This document shows positions 16,662 to 25,205 of a DNA stretch of 64,000 nucleotides, piece by piece. Position 1 is the first letter of the stretch; every line of letters starts with the position of its first letter. The position numbers were made by a program, and so were the translations under genes. Under the pieces are notes generated by a model that saw only the letters and a list, made by a program, of their open reading frames with translations, did not search any database and was not told the origin of the DNA. Where the stretch lies: positions 1 to 64,000 of the forward strand of contig CAYREF010000002.1 in the NCBI GenBank assembly GCA_964423265.1, written 5' to 3'. This DNA is from M55B165 sp964423265 (GTDB lineage: Bacteria > Actinomycetota > Humimicrobiia > Humimicrobiales > Humimicrobiaceae).

Positions 16662-17173
16662 TTGCTCCCTTTTTCTGAAGTTGACAAAATTGATATAAAC
16701 CAAACCAAAGTTGCAAATAAAAAGGTTATAATAAAAACAGTTATAATAATATAGTTACTGTAAAGCTCCTTTGCCACTGCCTTATAATTCATCAAGGTTA
16801 TAACCCCTACTGCATGGTAGGTATTAAAATAATCCAGGGTATAAGCATAGAAAGCATATCCTGCGCCAATACAGAATAAAAGCCCCACTACAAGTGATAC
16901 TGCTTTTCCGCTATATGCTCTTCTTTTTTCCTGGCTGAAATATTGGAGCTGTTTTTCATACCCGTAATAGGCAGTAAAAACAAACAAGGATAAAATTCCC
17001 AGAATAATGGCAAACACTCCTGAGTAAAGAAATAAGGAAAAGGCAATAATAAAAATGGGCAAAATTAATAGAGAGATAAGCCTATTTTTGCCCTTTCTTA
17101 CCAATACCGTAAAAAAAGAAAGGAAAACTATTAACAATAAGGTAACATACTGTAGGTATTTAATATTCTCCAT
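16658..17173 (-). CDS. NuoJ-like membrane subunit
   Basis: 171 residues with five hydrophobic helices spaced as in NuoJ; identified largely by position between the I- and K-like genes and by length. The conserved TM3 pi-bulge region of NuoJ ('G-A-x-x-V-L-x-x-Y-V-G-A') reads SGVFAIILGILSLFVFTAYYG, without the Tyr-Val-Gly core. Stop overlaps the nuoK-like start by 4 bases, and it begins 2 bases after the ferredoxin-like gene. Confidence 0.7.
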   Translation of the reverse strand: MENIKYLQYVTLLLIVFLSFFTVLVRKGKNRLISLLILPIFIIAFSLFLYSGVFAIILGILSLFVFTAYYGYEKQLQYFSQEKRRAYSGKAVSLVVGLLFCIGAGYAFYAYTLDYFNTYHAVGVITLMNYKAVAKELYSNYIIITVFIITFLFATLVWFISILSTSEKGSK

Positions 17174-17175
17174 AA

Positions 17176-17607
17176 TTATTTAGACCAAAAATCCCTGATT
17201 TTGTAATCAGCTTGTTTTATCAGATCATCTTTTTCAAATTTTAAGCTTTCCCTCCCGTATTCGGCCAACTGGTACCGGTAAGACATTTCAATGGCTTCCA
17301 ATTTACAATATTCAACACAATTTCCACAAAAAATGCATTTTCCTATATCGATTAAAATATGTTGCAATACTTCCCTTCCCTCTCCGTCAATACCTTTCTT
17401 AACCTCTAGACAGTTTTTGGGACAGACCAGCTGACATCTTCCGCAGGCATCACAAATACACTCCAGATTGTCAAGGTCCAGCTTTAAATGGACCATCCCC
17501 TTGCTTTCCTCGGGAACAATTATTTTATCTTTGGGATAATTTACTGTTTCTGGTTTCCTAAAAATATTCCCAAAGTTATAGAAAAAATTTTTAAAAATTC
17601 TTATCAT
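17176..17607 (-). CDS. NuoI-like 2[4Fe-4S] ferredoxin subunit
   Basis: 143 residues with two complete ferredoxin motifs: CICDACGRCQLVCP and CIFCGNCVEYCKLEAIE. These hold two [4Fe-4S] clusters equivalent to N6a and N6b, the relay between an electron input and cluster N2 in NuoB. All eight Cys ligands are present, in contrast to the losses in the membrane subunits. The N-terminus is short and basic with an aromatic patch, suited to docking on the membrane arm. It overlaps the nuoH-like gene by 4 bases. Confidence 0.88.
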   Translation of the reverse strand: MIRIFKNFFYNFGNIFRKPETVNYPKDKIIVPEESKGMVHLKLDLDNLECICDACGRCQLVCPKNCLEVKKGIDGEGREVLQHILIDIGKCIFCGNCVEYCKLEAIEMSYRYQLAEYGRESLKFEKDDLIKQADYKIRDFWSK

Positions 17608-18548
17608 ACCAAATTAAATATATTCCTATATACTAAAAATATTAAAGTAAAAACGAAATTAAACACAGACACTGGTGCTATAAATTTCCAATTAATATCC
17701 ACCAGATACTTATAATTGTCAAGCTCAGGTATGGATTTTTCAAAAATTAAAATGGCAATAAAAATAAGATAAAACTTTATTCCTAACATTATCCACCCAC
17801 TTACAAAGTGCAAGCTAAGCCAGCCTCCAAGATAGAATATGTTCAGCATAATAATAAGGTAAAATAGTAAAACATACTTTGCAATCCTATTAATTAGTCC
17901 CGGCAAACCCTGGCAAATACTTGTAAGGCTGCCCACACTGAAATTGTTGTCCCTGAATATTCCCAAAATCTTTACCTGCACAATTATGGATATAAACACT
18001 AGAACAAAGCCTAAAGGCTGGAAAACTATATTCCAGTACTCATACTGCAAGTTTACCAGTTCTTTTAAATTTATTGCCCTGGCTAATATAATTACAGATA
18101 AAAAATTTATTAAAACAGGGATAAAAAAAGAAACTAGCACAACCGACTGCTTAAAAGAATTGGTAAACAGGAACCCATACCCTGGCTGGGAGCTAAATAC
18201 CAGTAGCATTAATATTATTATATAAAATAAAATAGATATAAAAAAGTTCGAGTTAATATCTATTAAAAACAAATTTTGAGTAATTGGCAGGATAGCCCAG
18301 ACTAATAAGCTAAAAACAAACAACAGTAAATGGTAAATATTTACCATGCTTTGTTTGGTGATATACTTGCCGAATTTAATTGCCGGATAGCCTAATCCCC
18401 CAAACCTGGTATTAATAATACCCTTTTTTTGCTCAATTCTAGCCCCCAGTTTTGTTCCCAGATATGAACATATATATAAATTTATTACCAGTGCCGCAAA
18501 AATGTATCCACATTTTTGTAAAATTAAACCCATGCTAACCCCATCCAC
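17604..18548 (-). CDS. NuoH-like membrane subunit
   Basis: 314 residues with eight hydrophobic helices as in NuoH/HyfC/EchB, ending with ELDNYKYLVDINWKFIAPVSVFN, which matches the conserved C-terminal 'D-x-x-x-x-x-x-W-K-x-x-x-P' segment. The loop that in NuoH reads about 'PFDLPEAExELVxGxxxEYSG' and forms the E-channel and quinone cavity is replaced by NFSVGSLTSICQGLPGLIN, without its acidic cluster. It is the third gene of the operon after the NuoB- and NuoCD-like ones. Overlap with the CD gene is 14 bases. Confidence 0.8.
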   Translation of the reverse strand: MDGVSMGLILQKCGYIFAALVINLYICSYLGTKLGARIEQKKGIINTRFGGLGYPAIKFGKYITKQSMVNIYHLLLFVFSLLVWAILPITQNLFLIDINSNFFISILFYIIILMLLVFSSQPGYGFLFTNSFKQSVVLVSFFIPVLINFLSVIILARAINLKELVNLQYEYWNIVFQPLGFVLVFISIIVQVKILGIFRDNNFSVGSLTSICQGLPGLINRIAKYVLLFYLIIMLNIFYLGGWLSLHFVSGWIMLGIKFYLIFIAILIFEKSIPELDNYKYLVDINWKFIAPVSVFNFVFTLIFLVYRNIFNLV

Positions 18549-20034
18549 CGATTATAATTTCTCCGCAGCTAAAATCCAGGCTGGATAAAATTATATTTAT
18601 ATCTTCCAATTTAACTCCATTTAAAATTTTCTCCGCCAATATTAAGCTATTTATAGAAGGGCCCATAATTGCCAGACAGCCAACTTTTTTATGCTCTGTT
18701 TCCAGATATACCTCAAACTGGCCATGGGGGCATTCAACCCTTGCGGTAGCAGCTTTAAAGGGAAAATCCAGGTTATTTAAATTACTGATCTTTCTAATTA
18801 TTCCTTCCGGCAAATTTTTAGTTATTTGTTTCAGTATATTTATGGATTGATAAATTTCTTTAAACCTTATTGAAAACCGGTTAAAACAATCCCCATACCT
18901 TGCCAGCGGGATTATAAAAGAAACTTTATTATAAAGCAGCAGGTCCTGGTCTTTTCTCAAATCTTTCCTTATCCCTGAAGCTCTAAGATTAGGTCCTGTA
19001 ATGCCGTATTCTATGGCTTCATTTTTACTAATTATTCCTATACCGTTAAGCCTATTATATACGATAATATTTCCCAGGAGCATGTTTTCTATCCTATATA
19101 CCTTTTTTTCTAAATCCGGCAGGATTTTTCTAATACTTTCAATTTTTTCCCTTTTTAAGTCCTTTTTTATTCCCCCTACCCTTATAAAGTTGGGGTTTTT
19201 CCGGGAGCCAGTTAGAAATTCAAGAAGTCTAAGAATCCTTTCATTTTCACTTTGGATTAGATTATAAACAACATCATAGCCTAGTATTTGGCTAATACCC
19301 GAAAGATTTATTAAATGGCTCGAAATCCTGGAAAGCTCTGAAAGAATCATCCTAATAAATTTTGCCCTCCTGGATATCCTCATCTGTAGAAGCCCTTCAA
19401 ATGCCATACATAAGGCTAATTCAGGGAAAATGCCAGCATTATAATCAAATATGCTCACTCTGGAAATCAAATCAAGAAAACTCCTATTACCCAATATATT
19501 TTTGCCAGACATCCTACTAATGCTTATATCTATCATGGGGCTGTTTATAATATTTTCCTCCAGCTGCGCATAAATATCAAAACAGTCCATGCCCTCCAGT
19601 GGTTGGGAGTACAAATTTAAATCAAATGATTTTTGACCCCTTACCCTCTCCACATAAAAGGATAATGGCTTAAAATGCTTTTCAGCCAATTTAATTACTT
19701 TCCCGGAATCCACGGGTTCTTTTAATTTTATCTTTACCAATATTGAAAAATTATTTTCAAAAGAGTACAAGCCCAGCAAGGTGTAGCACTCATATTTCTT
19801 CCGGATAAGATTAAAACTGCTGAACCCATTTACCTTAAAATCAGGATTTTCTTTTAATTCCTTTAATAGCCTGGATAGATTCTTTAGGGAAACTTCACAG
19901 AATATTTGCCTGCCAAGTTTATATATGTTATCTATAGCCCCCTCCAGGCTAAATTCTAAGCTTTTTTCCAGCCTTTCTACGTACATTGAGGTGGGGGACT
20001 GGTAAGACTGTTCAAAAAAGTTTTCAATATTCAT
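18535..20034 (-). CDS. NuoCD-like fused subunit
   Basis: 499 residues: a divergent NuoC-like domain (about 1-140) fused to a NuoD/hydrogenase-large-like domain (about 160-499). Support for NuoD is RRAKFIRMILSELSRISSHLINLSG, FIRVGGIKKDL, GITGPNLRASGIRKDLR and RVECPHGQFEVYLE. The segments that carry the quinone His and Tyr in NuoD (GYLHRG, RLDY) read GKNILGNRS and RVSIFD. No CxxC pair occurs at either end, so it cannot be a [NiFe] hydrogenase. Its substrate is therefore unknown. Overlaps nuoB-like and nuoH-like genes. Confidence 0.82.
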   Translation of the reverse strand: MNIENFFEQSYQSPTSMYVERLEKSLEFSLEGAIDNIYKLGRQIFCEVSLKNLSRLLKELKENPDFKVNGFSSFNLIRKKYECYTLLGLYSFENNFSILVKIKLKEPVDSGKVIKLAEKHFKPLSFYVERVRGQKSFDLNLYSQPLEGMDCFDIYAQLEENIINSPMIDISISRMSGKNILGNRSFLDLISRVSIFDYNAGIFPELALCMAFEGLLQMRISRRAKFIRMILSELSRISSHLINLSGISQILGYDVVYNLIQSENERILRLLEFLTGSRKNPNFIRVGGIKKDLKREKIESIRKILPDLEKKVYRIENMLLGNIIVYNRLNGIGIISKNEAIEYGITGPNLRASGIRKDLRKDQDLLLYNKVSFIIPLARYGDCFNRFSIRFKEIYQSINILKQITKNLPEGIIRKISNLNNLDFPFKAATARVECPHGQFEVYLETEHKKVGCLAIMGPSINSLILAEKILNGVKLEDINIILSSLDFSCGEIIIGGWG

Positions 20035-20422
20035 ATTTATCTAACAACCTTAATATAGAATAAATAAAAGCTTCCGGCCTGGGCGGGCACCCCGGTACAT
20101 AAATATCTACAGGGATTTCCTTCCTTATAATTCCGGTTGCCCTATCCTGCCCAAATATGGCTCCTTCTATGGCACAAGTTCCCATTAACGCAACCCGTTT
20201 AGGCTTTGCCATTGACTCATAGAAACTTATCACCCTTTCGGCATAATCTTCATTTATAAACCCCTGGACAATCAATAGATCAGCCATTTCAGGCAAGCAT
20301 ACAAAATTTACGCCCATCTTTTCTACATCATATAAAGGGGCCCTTGATGCATAGATTTCCTGTTTGCAGCAACCAAAACCTGCCACTAAAATATTTAAGT
20401 TTTTCTTAACAACCTTTTTCAT
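20024..20422 (-). CDS. NuoB-like subunit with cluster N2 ligands
   Basis: 132 residues of the NuoB/small-hydrogenase family. Ligands for the terminal [4Fe-4S] cluster are intact: AGFGCCKQE, LMGTCAIEG and VPGCPPRPEA. The length is shorter than typical NuoB (about 160) because the N-terminal extension is missing. With NuoI- and NuoCD-like subunits it would form the soluble connecting module of the complex. It follows the NuoA-like gene by one base and overlaps the CD gene by 11. Confidence 0.9.
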   Translation of the reverse strand: MKKVVKKNLNILVAGFGCCKQEIYASRAPLYDVEKMGVNFVCLPEMADLLIVQGFINEDYAERVISFYESMAKPKRVALMGTCAIEGAIFGQDRATGIIRKEIPVDIYVPGCPPRPEAFIYSILRLLDKYEY

Positions 20423-20423
20423 C

Positions 20424-20774
20424 TCATAAATTACTTATAATTTTAGATTTTACTATATATATACTTGAAATTATTATAAAAAACATTATGCCAAGCAATA
20501 GATACATGGGAGGGCCCAGGCTAAATTGTTCTATAATATATACTACTGTTGAAATTAAAAATATGAACAGGATGGAAAATATGAACAAGATTCCTAAAAC
20601 AAAAATATTTTTAAATACAAAGGGATCTTTTCTGAGAAATGGCTTGCTTGCATGGCTAGGCGTTCCTTTATTTGAAATCAAGTATAGAATGAGGAAAAGT
20701 AAAAGGATAATGCCCAAGAATATCCCAAATCTAGTCAAATTATATATATAAGAGCCAATAGATTCCTCAAGCAT
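20424..20774 (-). CDS. NuoA-like small membrane subunit, first gene of complex-I-like operon
   Basis: 116 residues with three transmembrane helices spaced as in NuoA. It stands before nuoB as in canonical operons. The expected TM2 segment 'FYLVAxLFxIFDxExxFLYPWA' reads IFVLGILFIFSILFIFLISTVVY, so the FDxE acidic pair is absent. The cytosolic 'Y-E-C/S-G' loop is also changed. Assignment rests on size, helices and operon position. GGAG precedes the ATG by about 7 bases. Confidence 0.65.
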   Translation of the reverse strand: MLEESIGSYIYNLTRFGIFLGIILLLFLILYLISNKGTPSHASKPFLRKDPFVFKNIFVLGILFIFSILFIFLISTVVYIIEQFSLGPPMYLLLGIMFFIIISSIYIVKSKIISNL

Positions 20775-20868
20775 TAAATCTCCAAAAAATTAAATTTGTT
20801 GATTTAAAACTTTATCACAATCATAAAACTACATCAATTCTATAAATTATTATTTACAGTATTTGTCG

Positions 20869-20897
20869 TTGTTTTAAAATATAAATATTTATATAAT
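20869..20897 (+). promoter_or_regulatory. Predicted promoter giving a leaderless mRNA
   Basis: TTGTTT (20869-20874), 17-base spacer, TATAAT (20892-20897), then only 7 bases to the ATG at 20905. Initiation at the usual distance would fall on the start codon; no ribosome site is present. Confidence 0.6.
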
Positions 20898-20904
20898 TTA
20901 AGAA

Positions 20905-22008
20905 ATGAGAGAAAAAAATCCTCCAAAAACTATTGAGAAAATAAAAAGAATAGGGATTTTATGCTGGTCAATTATCGGGCTGTTGTTAATAGTATCTCTC
21001 TTCTTTTATTTAATATACCTGTTAAAAATTGCAATTATTCCTGTAATAATTGCTGCAGCCATAGCTTACCTTCTTACCCCTATGGTTTTGCTTCTCCAGA
21101 GAAAGATGAGGAAAATATTTGCAGTCACCATAACCTATATAATATTTCTAGCCATCATATTTAATTTCTTTTTCTTCTTTATTCCTCTAATCGGAGATCA
21201 GTTAAAGACTTTTCTTGGCAATTTCCCCCAGTATATAGAAAATTTAGATAATATGATAAATGAATTTTTAACTGCTAGTGCATTAATTAAAAATGTTGAA
21301 AATTTCCTGGGAAAAGATTTTGTACCCGGTAACACTGGAGCAATAACCCAATATTTTTTAAACAGGATAAATGTTGAAGAAATCAATATTTTCCAGCAGG
21401 CAACTATTTTTACCCGAAACATAATAAATATAGTCCTTAACTTTATCATAGGGCCGATTATAGGCTTCTTTGTCCTAAAAGACACCAGCAGGCTCAGGAG
21501 CTTGTTTATAAAGGTATTTCCAGCAAAGTTCAGGCCGCAAATAGCAGTAATCCTTGACAGGATCAATATGGTTGCCGGGAGGTATATAAGGGGCCAGTTA
21601 TTGATTTCTGTGATTGTGGGTATTTTATGCACAATTGTCCTCCTGGTTCTCAGGGTCGATTTTGCTTTTCTGTTGGGAGGCATTGCCGGCATATTAAACC
21701 TGGTACCATTCCTGGGACCTATATTTGGCGCAATTCCCGCTGCCCTTACTGCCCTGTCTATATCTCCCCTTAAGGCTCTGCTGGTAATTCTTCTTTTTAT
21801 AGCTGTCCAACAGATAGACAATTATTTTATAACCCCAACCATTATGAAATACCAGGTAAAAGTACATCCTGCCATAATTATATTCTCCCTTATTGCAGGT
21901 GGTGCATTATTTGGAATGTGGGGGCTTCTTCTGTCAGTGCCTACTGTGGCTATAATTCAGGAGATACTCAAATATTACTTGCTTGAAAAAAGAAATTTAG
22001 CATCCTGA
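20905..22008 (+). CDS. AI-2E family (PerM-like) membrane protein
   Basis: 367-residue membrane protein with two N-terminal helices, a soluble central stretch (about 90-155), and about five further helices. Family hallmarks include the IAYLLTPMV segment, IIGPIIGFFVLKDTSR, GGIAGILNLVPFLGPIFGAIPA and QQIDNYFITPTIM near the C-terminus. Members include TqsA and Na+/H+ antiporters; actual substrate is not predictable. It appears to be transcribed leaderless and overlaps the converging larC gene by 34 bases. Confidence 0.9.
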   Translation: MREKNPPKTIEKIKRIGILCWSIIGLLLIVSLFFYLIYLLKIAIIPVIIAAAIAYLLTPMVLLLQRKMRKIFAVTITYIIFLAIIFNFFFFFIPLIGDQLKTFLGNFPQYIENLDNMINEFLTASALIKNVENFLGKDFVPGNTGAITQYFLNRINVEEINIFQQATIFTRNIINIVLNFIIGPIIGFFVLKDTSRLRSLFIKVFPAKFRPQIAVILDRINMVAGRYIRGQLLISVIVGILCTIVLLVLRVDFAFLLGGIAGILNLVPFLGPIFGAIPAALTALSISPLKALLVILLFIAVQQIDNYFITPTIMKYQVKVHPAIIIFSLIAGGALFGMWGLLLSVPTVAIIQEILKYYLLEKRNLAS

Positions 22009-23141
22009 TATACTTGCTTTAAAGGCTTCCCCGTTTTTTCCGCCAATTTTTTGCATGAATCATGTTCAGGCTCGACTGTTACTGCCTCGCCTTTAAAATA
22101 CCCGACTTTTATTTCCACTTGTCCATATGGCAGTTTGACTTTTTGTATCTCCCGTTTCAAACAATACCTTTCAAACTTCTGGGTTCTCATCCCAAAAGTG
22201 GTTGTTTCTCTAAATACAAGATCTGCCACCTGTTCTTCAATCCTTTCAGGACAAATAATGCATAATTTAAAGCCAGGGCGGTTCTTCTTCATTATAATGT
22301 TTTCAATCCAGGCATCATTTACCCCCAGCCTAAATAATTTACCCAGGACATAACCCATGATTTCAGGACTGCAGTCATCAATGTTGGTGGAAAGCAGTCT
22401 TAGGCTTTCTCTTCCGCAAGCTACCAGGCTTCCATAGACTAACCTTAGGATGTTAGGATCACTCTTCCCAATATTGTCACCAGTACCCATGCCAATTTTT
22501 TCTATGCTCATTTCCGGTAAATCACAAAATTTAATTGCATATTTCTTTACAATAGCAGCACCTGTAGGGGTAGTTACTTCAAAATCAAAATCTCCCCCGT
22601 AAACAGGAATCTCTTTTAATATTTCCAGGGTTGCAGGTGCCGGGACTGGTATTGTTCCGTGCATGCTTTTAGTAAATCCTTTTCCTGTAGGTACATTCTT
22701 TGAATATATTTTCCTGATTTTAAGCCTATCTATGCATATAACAGTAGCCACTATATCAATTATTGAATCTACTGCTCCAATTTCATGGAAATGTACCTTG
22801 TCTATCCCTATGCCATGAACTTTAGATTCCGCCCGGGCAATTATTTCAAAAATTTCTACAGCTTCTTTCTTTACCTCCTTCTTTAGCCTGCTTGCCCCGA
22901 TCAATTTTCTGATGCTCCCGTAGCTTCGAAGGGGTTGCCCTTCATCAATTTCAACATTGAATTTACGGGTAGCAACATTATTCCTTTTCACTTCTTTGGC
23001 TTCAACCTGGTATCCACCAATATCAAGCTTCCCCAGCTCTGCCCTTAATATCTCTATATCTATTCCCAAGTCCACAAGAGCAGCTACCATCATATCTCCG
23101 CTAATGCCCGAAAAACAGTCTATATATAGAAATTTTCCCAT
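21975..23141 (-). CDS. larC: Nickel-pincer cofactor biosynthesis protein LarC
   Basis: 388 residues. LarC is a CTP-dependent enzyme that inserts nickel into the sulfurated pyridinium cofactor, forming the nickel pincer nucleotide of lactate racemase and related epimerases. Recognisable: LYIDCFSGISGDMMVAALVDLG at the N-terminus, VHFHEIGAVDSIIDIVA (metal-binding), VPTGKGFTKSMHGTIPVPAPATLEIL, DFEVTTPTGAAIV and a C-terminal cyclometallase part with NIDDCSPEIMGYV. I chose the ATG at 23141 (GGGAAG upstream) rather than the GTG at 23153. It is divergent from larE. LarA and LarB are not in the window. Confidence 0.95.
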   Translation of the reverse strand: MGKFLYIDCFSGISGDMMVAALVDLGIDIEILRAELGKLDIGGYQVEAKEVKRNNVATRKFNVEIDEGQPLRSYGSIRKLIGASRLKKEVKKEAVEIFEIIARAESKVHGIGIDKVHFHEIGAVDSIIDIVATVICIDRLKIRKIYSKNVPTGKGFTKSMHGTIPVPAPATLEILKEIPVYGGDFDFEVTTPTGAAIVKKYAIKFCDLPEMSIEKIGMGTGDNIGKSDPNILRLVYGSLVACGRESLRLLSTNIDDCSPEIMGYVLGKLFRLGVNDAWIENIIMKKNRPGFKLCIICPERIEEQVADLVFRETTTFGMRTQKFERYCLKREIQKVKLPYGQVEIKVGYFKGEAVTVEPEHDSCKKLAEKTGKPLKQVYQDAKFLFSSK

Positions 23142-23224
23142 ATTTCTTCCCACCTATATTGAACTATTATATATTAAATAAAATTTTGTTTAAATGAAAC
23201 TGCTAAGCTGGTATATTTAGAAAA

Positions 23225-24016
23225 ATGGCCAACAAAAAAGACAAGTTAATAAAATATCTATGCAGCCTGGATTCTGCCATAATAGCTTTTTCAGGTGGGA
23301 CAGACAGCAGCTTGCTATCTTTCCTTGCCAAAAAATACTGCAAAAAATGTTTAGCTGTTACTATAAACTCTCCTCTTTTCACTAAAAGGGAACTAATAAA
23401 ATCAAAAAAAATTGCAAAAAAAAGTGGGATAAGTCAATTAATATTAGATATTGACCCCCTTTGTCAAAGGGAATTTAGAAAAAATCCCAAAGACAGGTGT
23501 TATCTGTGTAAAAAATTTATTTTTAAAGCTTTAATAAAGTTAAAACAAAGGGATGGCTTCTCCCATTTATTAGATGGCACAAATTTTAATGACCTGGGAA
23601 AGCACAGACCCGGACTAAAAGCGTTAAGTGAACTGGAAATAAAAAGCCCTTTTGCCGAAGCAAAAATAGGCAGAAAAGATATAACTAGTTGGCTTAAACA
23701 GCTTGGCCTTGAGAATTTTATCAGTCCAAGTTCTGCTTGCCTTGCTTCCAGGATCCCTTATGGCGTAAGCATAGATAAGAAAAAGCTAGCTATGGTTGAA
23801 GATGCAGAAGAATTACTCTTTAATCTGGGTTTCAGACAGGTTAGGGTAAGGTACCATCCCCCCCTTGCAAGAATTGAAGTAGAAAAACAGCAGATACGTA
23901 AAGCTATGCAGGAAGAAACCAGGGCTAAAATTATCCAGGGCTTGAAAAAAGCCGGGTTTAAATATGTCACCTTGGATCTGGAGGGGTTTAGGTCAGGAAG
24001 CCTGGATGAATACTAA
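23225..24016 (+). CDS. larE: ATP-dependent sulfur transferase LarE
   Basis: 263-residue PP-loop enzyme that adenylates and sulfurates the carboxylates of the nickel-pincer precursor. The ATP motif is FSGGTDSS (23-29). C92 and C95 (DRCYLCK) and C172 (SSACLASR) give the three-cysteine set associated with [4Fe-4S] LarE proteins. The single-Cys type sacrifices one cysteine, equivalent to C172. A TATATT 7 bases before the ATG and the absence of a ribosome site suggest a leaderless start. It overlaps the following MFS gene by 11 bases and lies back to back with larC. Confidence 0.92.
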   Translation: MANKKDKLIKYLCSLDSAIIAFSGGTDSSLLSFLAKKYCKKCLAVTINSPLFTKRELIKSKKIAKKSGISQLILDIDPLCQREFRKNPKDRCYLCKKFIFKALIKLKQRDGFSHLLDGTNFNDLGKHRPGLKALSELEIKSPFAEAKIGRKDITSWLKQLGLENFISPSSACLASRIPYGVSIDKKKLAMVEDAEELLFNLGFRQVRVRYHPPLARIEVEKQQIRKAMQEETRAKIIQGLKKAGFKYVTLDLEGFRSGSLDEY

Positions 24017-25205
24017 AAGGATTTTTAACATTATCTTTTTACTGTTTGGTCTTTCTTCAATAATAATTGACCCTTTAATTCCCTATATTTCAGAACAGCT
24101 CCAAGCAGGATATGATAAGATAGGAATTGCCTTACTGATAGGCTCTATCTTTTCACTGGCCGCCGCTTTTATTTCAGGCATTCTTTGCGATAAATTCCGG
24201 ATAAGAAATATAATAATTGTAGGCTTGGCAATGCTTTTTATAGGGAGTCTGGTTTTTGCCATCCACCTTAATTTTGTTTTGTTAGTTATAGTATTAATTT
24301 TTCTCAGGGCAGGATTTGGCACTATTGACTCTTCCATACATACATTTGTTGCCCAATCTTATAAACAAAGCCATAGCCCCATATTTTTAGAGCTGGACAT
24401 ATTCTGGTACCTGGGAGCCGTAACCGGGCCTCTCTTTATAAGCCTGGCCCTGTTTTCTGGCATGAGGCCTAACAATGTTTTCTTTATCCTGGCGCTGGCT
24501 TTCATTATTATTTTAATCCTGTTCTATTTCCACCGTAAGAAGACAGGAACCGAGAAACTGCCTAAAGGTAGAACCATCGATTTTAAGCCTGTGCTGAAAG
24601 CAGTAAAAGATCCCGTGGTTGCAGCTGTAAGCCTCCTTCTTTTTTTCAGCATGGGAGCTATGATTGGGCTGTCTACCTGGCTTACAACTTACTTTACTTC
24701 CTTCAACGTCAGAGTTTCTTTAGGATCAATTGTCCTCTCCGGGTTCTGGCTTTTCTCTTCTGCCGGTCTTTACCTGAGCAAAAAGCTCCTTCCCAGAACA
24801 AATGAAATAACCTTGCTCATTGCAGGCAGCCTAGCAGGAACTTTGTTTCTGGCAGCTACAAGCTTTGCATCAAATATTTTTCTAAAAATAATTTTCATAC
24901 TTTTGCATGCCTTGTTCTTTTCGGTAATATTTACCTTAAGCATTTCCATAAGCGCATACCAAGGTTCTAAAATGAAGGGTACGGTAATTGGCTTCAATAT
25001 TGCCATTGCCATATCCGGTGGCCTCCTTTTTAGGCCAGTGTTGGGTTTTGTGGCCGAGTATCTGGGAAAGGGAAATATTATTTATTTAACCCTGGCAGGA
25101 GCGGTAATCAGCTTTTTCTTAGCCATTATCCTGTTCAGGATACTAAAGCAAAAGAGCGGGGTTAAAATAAGGTTCTCCTTAAAAAAGAAAGAAGCAAGAG
25201 CATAA
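24006..25205 (+). CDS. MFS transporter
   Basis: 399 residues with 12 predicted helices in two six-helix halves. The cytoplasmic loop between TM2 and TM3 contains GILCDKFRIRNII, a version of the MFS motif A. The start at 24006 is preferred since AGGAAG lies 7 bases upstream; an in-frame start at 23964 lies deeper inside larE. Coupling to larE makes a substrate linked to the nickel-pincer enzyme (for example a 2-hydroxy acid) a guess only. The 3' end overlaps the converging DUF2085 gene by 44 bases. Confidence 0.85.
   Translation: MNTKRIFNIIFLLFGLSSIIIDPLIPYISEQLQAGYDKIGIALLIGSIFSLAAAFISGILCDKFRIRNIIIVGLAMLFIGSLVFAIHLNFVLLVIVLIFLRAGFGTIDSSIHTFVAQSYKQSHSPIFLELDIFWYLGAVTGPLFISLALFSGMRPNNVFFILALAFIIILILFYFHRKKTGTEKLPKGRTIDFKPVLKAVKDPVVAAVSLLLFFSMGAMIGLSTWLTTYFTSFNVRVSLGSIVLSGFWLFSSAGLYLSKKLLPRTNEITLLIAGSLAGTLFLAATSFASNIFLKIIFILLHALFFSVIFTLSISISAYQGSKMKGTVIGFNIAIAISGGLLFRPVLGFVAEYLGKGNIIYLTLAGAVISFFLAIILFRILKQKSGVKIRFSLKKKEARA

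Noticed and set aside
18535..20034. [NiFe] hydrogenase large subunit
   Set aside because: No CxxC pair at either end, so NiFe ligands are missing.
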